NCBI GenBank assembly: GCA_028292625.1
Contig: JAQGLY010000016.1
Span: 23,702 to 87,701 of the forward strand
Length of the DNA: 64,000 nucleotides
Direction of reading: 5' to 3'
Source: Herbaspirillum sp.
GTDB taxonomy: Bacteria > Pseudomonadota > Gammaproteobacteria > Burkholderiales > Burkholderiaceae_D
Position numbers and translations under genes: made by a program. How positions within the stretch are numbered: position 1 is the stretch's first letter; each line of letters starts with the position of its first letter. Of the stretch, positions 10,083 to 19,351 are shown one piece after another. The notes beneath the pieces were generated by a model, which worked only from the letters and a program-made list of their open reading frames with translations, searched no databases and was not told where the DNA came from.

Positions 10083-11048
10083 ATGGACCGACTACAAGCA
10101 ATGCAAGTCTTCATGAGAGTGGTGGAAACGAACAGTTTCAGCAAGGCGGCGGAAACCCTTTCGCTGGCACCCTCTTCCGTCACCAGCATCATCAAGAATC
10201 TGGAAGCGTTTCTGGATGTGCGCCTGTTACAGCGCACGACGCGGCGATTGAATCTGACCGCGGACGGCACCGAATACTACGACCGCTGCCGCCAGATTCT
10301 GCATTTCATCGAAGAAACCGAAGCCAGCCTGCACAGCACCACGCGCCAGCCGAAGGGACGCCTGCGCATCGACATGCCGGGCTCGATCGGCCGCATGATC
10401 GTGCTGCCGAAACTGGCCGAATTCGAACGCCGCTATCCGGACATCGAACTGATGATCGGTCTCACCGACCGCACGGTCGACCTGATTCAGGAAGGCGTCG
10501 ACTGCGTGATCCGCACCGGTTCGCTGGCCGATTCCAGCCTGGTCGCCAAACGCATCGGCCTGCTGCATTGGGTGACCTGCGCCACGCCGGAATACTTACG
10601 CGAACACGGTGAACCGAAATCCATCGAGGATTTGCAGCGGCATCGCGCGGTCAATTATTTCTCCTGCAGCACCGGACGGGTGATGCCGTTCTTCTTCCGC
10701 GTCGAAGGCAAGGACACGCCGGTGCAGATGCAGGGCAATCTGGCGGTCAATCAGTCGGAAGCGTATCTGGCCTGCGGGCTCGAGGGACTGGGCCTGCTGC
10801 AACTGAGCGCCTACAACGTCATTCCGCATCTGAAATCGGGACGGCTGGTGCCGGTGCTCAAGGAATTCCAGGCGCCGCCGCTGCCGGTGTCGCTGATGTT
10901 CCCGCACAACCGCCACCTGTCGCCGACCGTGCGCGCCTTCGTCGATTGGGCCAGCGAAGTATTCGACAACGACGTCAGCGTCCGGGCCATGCCGGGCGCC
11001 GACGTCGCCGCCAACAACAGTAGCGGCCTGCTGGTCGCCAATCATTAA
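10083..11048 (+). CDS. LysR-family regulator, CrgA-like
   Basis: The 321-residue product begins MDRLQAMQVFMRVVETNSFSKAAETL, a textbook LysR helix-turn-helix, with the PSSVTSIIKNLEAFL recognition region. The effector domain begins near residue 92 with GRLRIDMPGSIGR and ends with HNRHLSPTVRAFVDW, both typical of the CrgA-like subgroup. A GGAGG sits 5-6 bp before the ATG. The gene is convergent with the RND efflux operon, only 40 bp from its last gene, so it may regulate that operon or a gene elsewhere. It is clearly related to the LysR gene at 19352. Confidence 0.9.
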   Translation: MDRLQAMQVFMRVVETNSFSKAAETLSLAPSSVTSIIKNLEAFLDVRLLQRTTRRLNLTADGTEYYDRCRQILHFIEETEASLHSTTRQPKGRLRIDMPGSIGRMIVLPKLAEFERRYPDIELMIGLTDRTVDLIQEGVDCVIRTGSLADSSLVAKRIGLLHWVTCATPEYLREHGEPKSIEDLQRHRAVNYFSCSTGRVMPFFFRVEGKDTPVQMQGNLAVNQSEAYLACGLEGLGLLQLSAYNVIPHLKSGRLVPVLKEFQAPPLPVSLMFPHNRHLSPTVRAFVDWASEVFDNDVSVRAMPGADVAANNSSGLLVANH

Positions 11049-11088
11049 AACACTTCCCGGCTACATCGGAGATTTACTTAAGCGCGTT

Positions 11089-12534
11089 TTATTTCACCGA
11101 TGCCAGCGGCGCATTGCCGCCGGCATCAATATTGCCCCAGCCTCCGCCCAGCGCACGGATCAGCCCCACCGATGCCGCCGCGCGCTGGCCGATGCTTTGA
11201 CTGCGCGAACGCTGCACCGACAGACTGGAGCGCTGCGCGTCGATGACTTCCAGATAACTGGTCGAACCGTTGCGATAGCGCGTATCCGCCAGTTGCGCCG
11301 CCAGCGCCGCCGATTTGACGGCGCTGTCTTGAAATCCGATCTGCCTGTCCAATGTACGCAACGCGCTCAGATTGTCTTCGACATCTTGAAACCCGATCAG
11401 CACTTGTTGGCGATAGTTGGCGATCAGGCCCTCATACCCGGCGTCGGCGCTGGCCAGATTGGCCTTATTGCGCCCACCGTCGAGCAAGGGCATCGTCAAC
11501 GCAGTGCCGATCAGCGGCCCCAGCAGCCAACTGCGGCTCGACCAGTTGAACAGATTGCTCAGCGAATCGGACGCATAACCGCCGGTGCCGGTCAGCACCA
11601 GGCTGGGAAAGAACGCCGCCTTCGCCACGCCGACGCGTTCGCTGGCCGCGGCCAGTTGACGCTGGGCCTGCGCGATATCCGGACGGCGCTCCAGCAATTC
11701 CGACGGCAGACCGGCGGGCACGTTGACCGCCACGTACTGCAACGGTTGCGGCGGCAGCGTGAATTGCGCCGGCGCCTTGCCCATCAGAATCGCCAATGCA
11801 TGGTCGCGCTGATCGCGGCTGCGCTGCACGCTTTCCTGTTCCGATTGCGTGACCGACAGTTCGGTGCGCGCCTGCGCCAGATCGAGTTCGCTGGTATCGC
11901 CGAAATCGTAGCGATGCTGCGCCAGACGCTGCGCCTCCTCGCGCAAGGTCACGGTCTGCCGCAACACATCCAGTTCCGAATCCAGCGAACGGATGGCGAA
12001 ATACTGCTGCGCCACGTCGGCCTGCAACGCCAGCAGCACCGAACGGTAGGCCGCTTCCTGCGCCTGCACATCCAGCGCCGCCGCGCGGCTGGCGCCGGAC
12101 AGGCGGCCGAACAGATCGACTTCGTACGACACATTGAACTGTGCTCGCCACTGGGTCGATGAGGTGGTCGCCGTGGCCTGCCGCGTCGGTCCGATACCGG
12201 TGCTCAACTGAAATGCGCGATCGGCATCGGCCAGCCCGGCCGCGGCGCGCGCCTGCTTGACCCGGGATAGCGCCAGATCCAGCGTCGGGCTGGATTGCGT
12301 GGCCTTGACGATCAGGTCGCTCAAGGCCGGATCGTTGAATGCGGTCCACCATGCGCCGCGATCGGTCTGATCGGCCGGATGCGCGAGCTGCCAAGCGCCG
12401 TCCAGCTTGGCCGCTTCACGATATGCGGCGGGCGTATCCACCTGCACCTGCCGAGGAGGCACGGACGATGCGCAACCGGCGAGGATCAAAGCGGCCAGCA
12501 CCGCCGTGAGGGGAAATGTGAATTGTTTCATCAT
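11089..12534 (-). CDS. NodT-family outer-membrane factor of the RND pump
   Basis: The 481-residue outer-membrane lipoprotein has a signal peptide ending in the lipobox LAGC (about residues 18-21). It carries the family motif WWTAFNDPALSDLI, an FNVSYEVDLFGRLSG strand-turn, and the LLERRPDIAQAQRQLAAAS repeat junction. It overlaps the RND gene by a TGATGATG junction, and an AAGGAG site lies 4 bp before the first ATG and 7 bp before the second (at 12531). The second may be the true start. It is the last gene of the adaptor-pump-channel operon. Confidence 0.92.
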   Translation of the reverse strand: MMKQFTFPLTAVLAALILAGCASSVPPRQVQVDTPAAYREAAKLDGAWQLAHPADQTDRGAWWTAFNDPALSDLIVKATQSSPTLDLALSRVKQARAAAGLADADRAFQLSTGIGPTRQATATTSSTQWRAQFNVSYEVDLFGRLSGASRAAALDVQAQEAAYRSVLLALQADVAQQYFAIRSLDSELDVLRQTVTLREEAQRLAQHRYDFGDTSELDLAQARTELSVTQSEQESVQRSRDQRDHALAILMGKAPAQFTLPPQPLQYVAVNVPAGLPSELLERRPDIAQAQRQLAAASERVGVAKAAFFPSLVLTGTGGYASDSLSNLFNWSSRSWLLGPLIGTALTMPLLDGGRNKANLASADAGYEGLIANYRQQVLIGFQDVEDNLSALRTLDRQIGFQDSAVKSAALAAQLADTRYRNGSTSYLEVIDAQRSSLSVQRSRSQSIGQRAAASVGLIRALGGGWGNIDAGGNAPLASVK

Positions 12535-15500
12535 CGAACTCCTTCTTGAGAGGCGCCGCGCGGCGGAATTTCCGGCAACATGCCGTCGTCGGTCGTATGC
12601 GCGTGCAGCGGCGCTGCCTTGATTGCGGTTTTGCCGCGATTGGCCAATGCGCGCAACAACACATAAAACACCGGCGTCAGGAACAGGCCGAACGCGGTCA
12701 CGCCAATCATCCCCGAGAACACCGCCACCCCCATCGCATGCCGCATTTCAGCGCCGGCGCCGGTAGACAGAATCAGCGGCACCACACCGGCGATGAACGC
12801 AATCGAGGTCATCAGGATCGGGCGCAAGCGCATGCGCGCCGCTTCGATCGCCGCTTCCAGCGCGGTGCGGCCGGCCAGTTCCAGTTCATGCGCGAATTCC
12901 ACAATCAGAATCGCGTTCTTGCACGCTAGTCCCACCAGCACGATCAAACTGATCTGCGTGAACAGATTGTTGTCGCCGCGCGTCAGCCAGACGCCAAAGA
13001 TCGCCGACAAAATACCCATCGGCACGATCAGCAGCACGGCCAGCGGCAGCGTCAGGCTTTCGTATTGCGCGGCCAGCACGAAGAACACCAGCAGCATCGC
13101 CAACGGCAGAATGATGAACAGGGTGTTGCCGGCGATTTTTTCCTGATACGTGATTTCGGTCCATTCGTAACCGATGCCGCGCGGCAGCGTTTCCGCCAGG
13201 ATGCGTTCGACCGCGGCTTGCGCCTGGCCTGTGCTGTAGCCCGGCGCGGGACCGCCGTTGACATTGGCCGCGGGGAAGGCGTTATATCGCACGGCCTGAT
13301 CCGGACCGTAGCTCTGCGTCATTTTCAGCAGCGACGACAGCGGCACCATTTCACCGGCGGCATTGCGCGTTTTCAGCAGACCGATATCTTCGGCATGCGC
13401 GCGGAACGGCGCGTCGGCCTGCACCCGCACCTGGAAGGTACGTCCGAATTTATTGAAGTCGTTGACGTACAGCGAGCCGAGGTAAATCTGGAGGGTATCG
13501 AACACGGCCGGCACCGACACGCCCAATTGCTGCGCGCGGACACGGTCCAGATCGGCATACAGTTGCGGCACATTGATCTGAAAGCTGGAGAACATTCCGG
13601 TCAGTTCCGGCGCGGCGCGCGCCTTGACCAGGAAGGCCTGCAACGCATCGTTCAAGGCCTGATTACCCAGCGCGGCGCGATCCTCGATCTGCAGCTTGAA
13701 ACCGCCGATGGTGCCCAGGCCTTGCACAGGCGGCGGCGGAAACATCGCAATGAACGCGCCCTGAATGCTGCCGTATTGCTGATTCAGTTTCTGTGCGATC
13801 GCGGTGGCGCTCAGGTCACTGCTCCTGCGCTCGTCGAACGGCTTGAGCGTGGCGAACACGATGCCGGAATTGGGCGCATTCACGAAGCCGTTGATCGACA
13901 GCCCCGGGAATGCCACCGCGGATTCGACGCCCGGCGTTTTCAGCGCGATGTCGGACATCGTGCGAATCACGTCTTCGGTGCGATCCAGCGACGCCGCATC
14001 CGGCAACTGCGCAAAGCCGACCAGGTATTGCTTGTCCTGCGCCGGCACGAAACCCGACGGCACGGTATGGAACAAGGCCACCATCACGCCCAGCAACAGC
14101 GCATAGACGATCAGCGACGCGCCCTTGTGCTTGAGCACCGACGCCGCACCGCCGCCGTAAGCTTCAGAACTGCGATGGAAGAACTTGTTGAAGCGCACAA
14201 AGAACCAGCCGAACAATTGATCGATCACCAGTTGGAAGCGATCTTTCTTCTCATCGCGGCCCTTCAACAGCAGCGCGGCCAGGGCCGGCGACAAGGTCAG
14301 CGAATTGAAGGCTGAAATCACCGTCGAAATCGCAATCGTCAATGCGAACTGTTTGAAGAACTGGCCGGTCAGGCCGCTGACGAACGCCAACGGCACGAAC
14401 ACCGCGCTCAGGGTCAGCGCGATCGCGACGATCGGACCTGACACTTCGCGCATCGCCTTGTAGGTCGCTTCCTTGGCCGGCAAGCCGTGCTCGATGTTGC
14501 GCTCCACGTTTTCCACCACCACGATCGCGTCGTCGACCACGATCCCGATCGCCAGCACCAGACCGAACAGGCTCAGCGCATTGATCGAGAAACCGAAGCC
14601 GAGCATCACAGCAAACGTGCCGATCACCGATATCGGCACCGCCAGCAGCGGAATGATCGAGGCGCGCCAGGTTTGCAGGAAGATGATCACCACGATCACC
14701 ACCAGCAGAATCGCTTCGAGCAGCGTATGCACCACCGCTTCTATCGATGCGCGCACGAATTGGGTCGGATCGTAGACGATCTTGTAGTCGACGCCGTCCG
14801 GCATATCCTTCTTCAGATCCGCCATGGTCTTGCGCACGTTATCCGAAATCTGCAGCGCATTCGAACCGGGCGCCTGAAAAATCGGAATCGCCACCGCCTG
14901 CTTGTTGTCCAGCAGAGAGCGCAGCGCATATTCGCTGGCGCCCAGTTCGATGCGCGCAATATCTTTCAGATACGTGACCACGCCGTCCGGCGACGTCCGC
15001 ACCACGATGTTGCCGAACTCTTCCACGCTGCCGAGACGGCCGCGCGCATTCACCGAAATCTGGTAATCCACGCCGGGCACCGCCGGCGACGCGCCGATCA
15101 CGCCGGCGGCCACATCCACGTTTTGCGCACGGATCGCATTGACCACATCGGATGCGGCCAGACCGCGCTCGGCCACCTTGCGCGGATCGAGCCAGATACG
15201 CATCGCGTAATCGCCGGAACCGAACAATTGCACATCGCCGATGCCGGGCAGACGCGCCAGCTGATCCTTGACGTTGAGCACCGCGTAGTTGCGCAGATAC
15301 GCCATGTCATAGCGGTCGTTGGGCGACAGCAAATGCACCACCATGGTCAAATCGGGCGAACTCTTGGTGGTCGTCACGCCTAGCCGTTGCACCACCTCGG
15401 GCAGACGCGGCAACGCCTGATTGACGCGGTTCTGCACCAGCTGCTGCGCCTGATCGGGCGCCACGCCGAGCTTGAAGGTGACGGTCAGCGTCATCAGGCC

Positions 15501-15761
15501 GTCGGACGTGGCTTGCGACTGCATGTACAACATGCCTTCGACGCCGTTGATCTGTTCTTCGATCGGCGTGGCCACGGTTTCGGCAATGGTTTCGGGATTG
15601 GCGCCGGGATACTGCGCCTTGACGATCACCGATGGCGGAATCACCTCCGGATATTCGGAGATCGGCAGATTCAACATAGCGATCAAGCCGCCGATCAGAA
15701 TGATCGACGACATCACGCCCGCGAAGATCGGTTTGTCGATAAAAAATTTGGAGATATTCAT
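12531..15761 (-). CDS. RND-family (HAE1) multidrug efflux pump, inner-membrane subunit
   Basis: The 1076-residue pump resembles AcrB/MexF-type hydrophobe-amphiphile exporters. It starts MNISKFFIDKPIFAGVMSSIILIGG, the standard first membrane helix, and has LPISEYPEVIPPSV and YPGANPETIAETVA in the pore domain. LAIGIVVDDAIVVVENVER in the fourth membrane helix supplies the two proton-relay aspartates. It should trimerise and extrude toxic compounds with the adaptor encoded upstream and the channel downstream. Length is normal and no interruptions were seen. Which drugs it handles cannot be read from sequence. Confidence 0.95.
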   Translation of the reverse strand: MNISKFFIDKPIFAGVMSSIILIGGLIAMLNLPISEYPEVIPPSVIVKAQYPGANPETIAETVATPIEEQINGVEGMLYMQSQATSDGLMTLTVTFKLGVAPDQAQQLVQNRVNQALPRLPEVVQRLGVTTTKSSPDLTMVVHLLSPNDRYDMAYLRNYAVLNVKDQLARLPGIGDVQLFGSGDYAMRIWLDPRKVAERGLAASDVVNAIRAQNVDVAAGVIGASPAVPGVDYQISVNARGRLGSVEEFGNIVVRTSPDGVVTYLKDIARIELGASEYALRSLLDNKQAVAIPIFQAPGSNALQISDNVRKTMADLKKDMPDGVDYKIVYDPTQFVRASIEAVVHTLLEAILLVVIVVIIFLQTWRASIIPLLAVPISVIGTFAVMLGFGFSINALSLFGLVLAIGIVVDDAIVVVENVERNIEHGLPAKEATYKAMREVSGPIVAIALTLSAVFVPLAFVSGLTGQFFKQFALTIAISTVISAFNSLTLSPALAALLLKGRDEKKDRFQLVIDQLFGWFFVRFNKFFHRSSEAYGGGAASVLKHKGASLIVYALLLGVMVALFHTVPSGFVPAQDKQYLVGFAQLPDAASLDRTEDVIRTMSDIALKTPGVESAVAFPGLSINGFVNAPNSGIVFATLKPFDERRSSDLSATAIAQKLNQQYGSIQGAFIAMFPPPPVQGLGTIGGFKLQIEDRAALGNQALNDALQAFLVKARAAPELTGMFSSFQINVPQLYADLDRVRAQQLGVSVPAVFDTLQIYLGSLYVNDFNKFGRTFQVRVQADAPFRAHAEDIGLLKTRNAAGEMVPLSSLLKMTQSYGPDQAVRYNAFPAANVNGGPAPGYSTGQAQAAVERILAETLPRGIGYEWTEITYQEKIAGNTLFIILPLAMLLVFFVLAAQYESLTLPLAVLLIVPMGILSAIFGVWLTRGDNNLFTQISLIVLVGLACKNAILIVEFAHELELAGRTALEAAIEAARMRLRPILMTSIAFIAGVVPLILSTGAGAEMRHAMGVAVFSGMIGVTAFGLFLTPVFYVLLRALANRGKTAIKAAPLHAHTTDDGMLPEIPPRGASQEGVR

Positions 15762-15800
15762 ATTAGTATCCGTGAAATAGGCTAGCGAACGCGTCGGCCG

Positions 15801-16988
15801 TTACCGCGTCGACACCATCAGATTCGCCGGCAACGCGGTCATCGGCACCGTGGCCGGGTTCACCGTGTCGTTCGGACGGATACGTTGCAGGCCGTTGACG
15901 ACGATGTATTCGTCTTTCTTCAAACCGGAACGCACCACGCGCAGACCGTCGACCATGGGTCCCAGCTGGATCGGGCGATACACCGCCTTGTTGTCGCTGC
16001 CGACGACCATCACGTATTTCTTGTCCTGGTCGGTGCCGACCGCCTTGTCGACGATCAGCACGGCGTTTTCGGCGGCCGAACCGCCGGTGCGCACGCGGGC
16101 ATACATGCCGGGAGTCAACGCGCCGTCGGCGTTATCGAATACCGCGCGCACACGGACCGTGCCCGAGCCGGTATCGACACGGTTATCGAACGATTTGATT
16201 TTTCCCTGGCGCGGATAGCCCTCTTCGCTGCTCAGGCCAATGGAAACCGGAATGCGATCGGTGCCGCTGTTGCCCGCGGCGCCGTTGCTGGCATAACGCA
16301 AGAACGTCGCTTCATCGATTTCAAAATCGACATACACCGGCGATACCGACACCACCGTCGCCAACGCAGGCGCGGTGGAACCGGCACCGACGATATTGCC
16401 GACGGTGATTTCGGCACGCGACACGCGGCCCGATACCGGCGCCGTGATCGCGGTGTATTCCAGATTCAGACGCGCACTCAGACGGGCGGCTTCGGCGGCC
16501 TGCAGATTGGCGTTGGCGCCGGTCAGGGCGTTTTCGCGCTGATCCAGTTCGCTTTGCGCGATCGCATGTTCCTGAATCAGACGGCGCGCGCGCTCCGCTT
16601 CGGTCTTCGCCAGCGTGGCGCTGGCCCGCGCGCCGGCGACGGCGGCTTCGGCGCGCGCCGCTTCGGCCTGATACGGCCGCGGATCGATGGTAAACAGCAG
16701 TGCGCCCTTCTTCACCAGTTGGCCGGCCTGAAAATGAACGGCGTCGATGGCACCGGACACGCGCGGACGGATTTCGACGCGATCGACCGCATCTATGCGA
16801 CCGGAGAAATCGTCCCATTCGGTGACCGATTTCTGCAGCACGGCGGCCACCGACACGGTCGCCGGCGCGGGCGCCGCAGCCGCGGGCTTGGCGGCCCGGC
16901 TGCTCAAGGTAATGGCGGCAATGCCGCCGAGCATCAACACGCCGACGGCGATCATGATGGCTTTATGGGAAGGCGTTGAGGATTTCAT
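15801..16988 (-). CDS. RND periplasmic adaptor (membrane-fusion protein)
   Basis: The 395-residue adaptor has an N-terminal membrane anchor (VGVLMLGGIAAITL, about residues 16-29), the VEIRPRVSGAIDAVHFQAGQLVKKGALLFTIDPRPY lipoyl segment, an alanine-rich coiled-coil hairpin, and LNLEYTAITAPVSGRVSRAEITVGNIV. The start at 16988 has AAGGAAA 5-6 bp upstream; a further 32 codons of open frame upstream lack support. It is the first gene of the RND operon, 39 bp before the pump gene. Confidence 0.92.
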   Translation of the reverse strand: MKSSTPSHKAIMIAVGVLMLGGIAAITLSSRAAKPAAAAPAPATVSVAAVLQKSVTEWDDFSGRIDAVDRVEIRPRVSGAIDAVHFQAGQLVKKGALLFTIDPRPYQAEAARAEAAVAGARASATLAKTEAERARRLIQEHAIAQSELDQRENALTGANANLQAAEAARLSARLNLEYTAITAPVSGRVSRAEITVGNIVGAGSTAPALATVVSVSPVYVDFEIDEATFLRYASNGAAGNSGTDRIPVSIGLSSEEGYPRQGKIKSFDNRVDTGSGTVRVRAVFDNADGALTPGMYARVRTGGSAAENAVLIVDKAVGTDQDKKYVMVVGSDNKAVYRPIQLGPMVDGLRVVRSGLKKDEYIVVNGLQRIRPNDTVNPATVPMTALPANLMVSTR

Positions 16989-17325
16989 GGGTTTCCTTGA
17001 AATAGCTAATGGCTGATGGTTGATGAGGCAAAAACCAAGGCGCCGGTTTATCTGAATTGGAATGAAGCGGAATCGGTAATGCAAAGAAAAAAGGCGAAAA
17101 CGTCCCTCTCGCGGCGGCGGGTCAACGCGCTGCGCTATCGATTTCTAAAGGAAAGAAGGACCGCTATATGGTCTATGCCGGCATCCCCGCCGGCGTTATC
17201 TGTTTAAGACAAGACGTCCAAAGGTTGCGATGAAAACTGAAAATATGCGCCTGATCGCATACGCGTCTATCCGCGTTTTTACGCTTACAGGCTCCCCGTT
17301 GTAATACTTGTAATACCCTGCTGAA
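16989..17325. other. Intergenic region with the RND operon promoter and a tandem 9-bp repeat
   Basis: No gene was found in about 340 bp. The side next to 16988 should hold the promoter of the RND operon on the minus strand. Near the other end, TTGTAATAC occurs twice in tandem (17299-17307 and 17308-17316), just beyond the stop codon of the esterase-like gene. Confidence 0.5.
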
Positions 17326-18114
17326 TCAACAAACTGCTGTAAATTGCGCGACGGTATCCGTCATCACTTCAAATTGCGGATGCTCCGCGTTTGCCAGATT
17401 GCCGGCGCCGTCGAAACGGCGCATCTGCACCGGCACGCCTGCGGCGATCAATTTGCCCGCGTACTGCTCGGCTTCGTCGCGCAGCGGATCGCGTTCCGCG
17501 GTCATCACCAGCGCCATCGCCAAACTGCCGAGACGGCGCGAATTCAACGGGGATGCATACGGATGCATTGCATCGCCGGCCGACGGCAGATAATCGGCCC
17601 AGCCTTGACGGCAGGGGCAATCGCCCGCGGCGCGCATCGACGGCGTGGTTTGAAACGGATCCAGCATCGGCGTAATCAATATTTGCGCCTTCAACACCGG
17701 CCGATTCGGCACGGCGCGATCGCGCGCCATCAAGGCCACCGCCGCCGCCAGATTGCCACCGGCCTGATCGCCCGCCACGATCACCCGCGACGGAGCGGCG
17801 CCCAACGCCGCGGCATTATCCCAGGCCCATTGCAAGGCCTCGAACGCCAACTCGACGGTGCGCGGAAAATGCAGTTCCGGCGCCAGCGGATAGTCGACGC
17901 ATACCACCACAGCGGAGGCCGCCAGGGCCTGCGCCAATTGATCGGCATCGGTGACCGCGCCGCAATTGAACAGACCGCCGTGGAAATACAAAATCAGCGG
18001 CGCACCGGCCAGCTTTGGCCGCTTGCCGAAAATGCGCAAAGTTACGTCGACGCCGCTTTCCTGATCGGCAAACTGTTCGAACGAGGGCGCGGCAAACAAG
18101 GTCGGCAATTTCAT
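17326..18114 (-). CDS. Alpha/beta-hydrolase (HSL-like) with lost catalytic serine and histidine
   Basis: The 262-residue product has the hormone-sensitive-lipase fold: oxyanion-hole HGG (45-47), YPLAPE (75-80), and the acid residue D209 in ERDPL. The nucleophile elbow, normally GDSAG, reads GDQAG with Gln117 encoded by CAG. In the motif F-x-G-x-x-H the histidine position is Asn239. It is therefore probably not a hydrolase, though it may bind a ligand or partner. It is also shorter than usual members (about 300-320 residues). The gene lies 7 bp after a 61-codon gene and is likely co-transcribed. Compare the intact homologue at 31917. Confidence 0.8.
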   Translation of the reverse strand: MKLPTLFAAPSFEQFADQESGVDVTLRIFGKRPKLAGAPLILYFHGGLFNCGAVTDADQLAQALAASAVVVCVDYPLAPELHFPRTVELAFEALQWAWDNAAALGAAPSRVIVAGDQAGGNLAAAVALMARDRAVPNRPVLKAQILITPMLDPFQTTPSMRAAGDCPCRQGWADYLPSAGDAMHPYASPLNSRRLGSLAMALVMTAERDPLRDEAEQYAGKLIAAGVPVQMRRFDGAGNLANAEHPQFEVMTDTVAQFTAVC

Positions 18115-18121
18115 GATCCGC

Positions 18122-18307
18122 CTACGGCGCCGGCGTCGTCGAATTGGCCACGATATCGCCCAGCGACGCCGTGGCGCGTGCGGAAATATTGCCGCCGCTC
18201 ATCGCGCTTTCCACGATCAGGTCCAGCACCGGGCTGTGATGCAACACCGCAACCACGGCCAGAGCGCCGGCCGCCGCGATGGAAGCCTCAATCAAATGCA
18301 TTTTCAT
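18122..18307 (-). CDS. Small hydrophobic-start protein upstream of the esterase-like gene
   Basis: A 61-residue product begins MKMHLIEASIAAAGALAVVAVL, a hydrophobic segment suited to a membrane anchor or signal, then a polar tail ending NSTTPAP. A GGAG ribosome site lies 6 bp before the ATG at 18307, whereas the long open frame upstream (to 18508) has none. It ends 7 bp before the esterase-like gene. I do not recognise it; it may be a small membrane protein acting with its neighbour. Confidence 0.5.
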   Translation of the reverse strand: MKMHLIEASIAAAGALAVVAVLHHSPVLDLIVESAMSGGNISARATASLGDIVANSTTPAP

Positions 18308-18573
18308 TTGTAACTCCATACGAAATATGTGTACCAATGTAACAAGTATAGTTATCGCCTGAATAAAGATAAATCGGGGTAATACAGAATCACTGTCATC
18401 GGATGCTGGACAATTCTTCGCCCCGTCAAAGTCTTTTTCGCGCTTCCTCACTCTGCGGCTCACTGATACAACATATGTTGCCTGGCTGAAACAGTACCGC
18501 TTTGCCACCGTCGCTATCGAATTAAATAACGATCGCTACGAATTAATGCGGACTTTATTACGCTTGTTTTACG

Positions 18574-19245
18574 ATGTCAAGGAGTTTACTATCGATCGCT
18601 ATGAAAACCCGGGAAGAGACACCTTCATCCACTCCGCCCGCCCCGCGCAGGAAGGCGGGACGGCCCTTATCGTTCGATCGCGAGCACGCGCTCGAACAGG
18701 CCATGCTCACCTTTTGGCAATACGGTTACGAAACCACGTCGCTGAACGAGCTGACTGCGGCGATGGGAATCACACCGCCCAGTCTGTATAGCGCGTTCGG
18801 AGACAAGGAAAAACTGTTTTTGGAGGCGGTGCAGCGCTACTCGGAAAAGCACTACGGCCTGGTGGAGAGCCGTCTGGAAGTCGCACCGACCGCGCGCGCG
18901 GCGATCCAGGAGCTGCTCGACAATGCCGCTATCGAACATACTTCTCCTTGCCATCCGCCCGGCTGCATGGTGGCGACCGCGGTGACCAATTGCACCCCGG
19001 CGTCGGCCCATCTGCAGGTCACGCTGGCAGGACTAAAAGAACACACCCGGGAATGCATCGTCGCCCGCCTCCAGCGCGGCATCGACGAAGGCGAATTGCC
19101 GTCCTCGGCCAATGCCGCCGCCATGGCCGATTTTTACCTGACGGTGTTGAGCGGCATGACCACCCAGGCGCGCGATCACGCCAGTTGCGGGCAGTTGCAA
19201 AACACCGTCGCAATGGCGATGCAGGCGTGGCCGGCAAAAGATTAA
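18574..19245 (+). CDS. TetR-family transcriptional regulator
   Basis: The 223-residue product has a TetR DNA-binding domain: ALEQAMLTFWQYGYETTSLNELTAAMGITPPSLYSAFGDKEKLF at about residues 39-82. The ligand domain contains a cysteine-rich stretch with C-H-P-P-G-C and a further Cys nearby (about 132-148), which could be redox-sensitive. The start is uncertain: an AAGGAG lies inside the reading frame, and an ATG at 18601 gives a protein nine residues shorter. It points away from the small-protein/esterase-like pair and may control it from the shared upstream region. Confidence 0.88.
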   Translation: MSRSLLSIAMKTREETPSSTPPAPRRKAGRPLSFDREHALEQAMLTFWQYGYETTSLNELTAAMGITPPSLYSAFGDKEKLFLEAVQRYSEKHYGLVESRLEVAPTARAAIQELLDNAAIEHTSPCHPPGCMVATAVTNCTPASAHLQVTLAGLKEHTRECIVARLQRGIDEGELPSSANAAAMADFYLTVLSGMTTQARDHASCGQLQNTVAMAMQAWPAKD

Positions 19246-19351
19246 GCCGCGCTCACGTCTCGCTCCCGGCGGAATTGGGGGCAACATCACGTCCGCGACG
19301 CCAATCGGCTAAAATCCGCAGCACTATCTTCTTTGCCAACCGGACAATCCC

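Noticed and set aside
13065..14315. 416-codon plus-strand open frame inside the RND pump gene
   Set aside because: It has antisense composition (Arg/His/Gln) and no domain; the opposite strand is a clear RND transporter.
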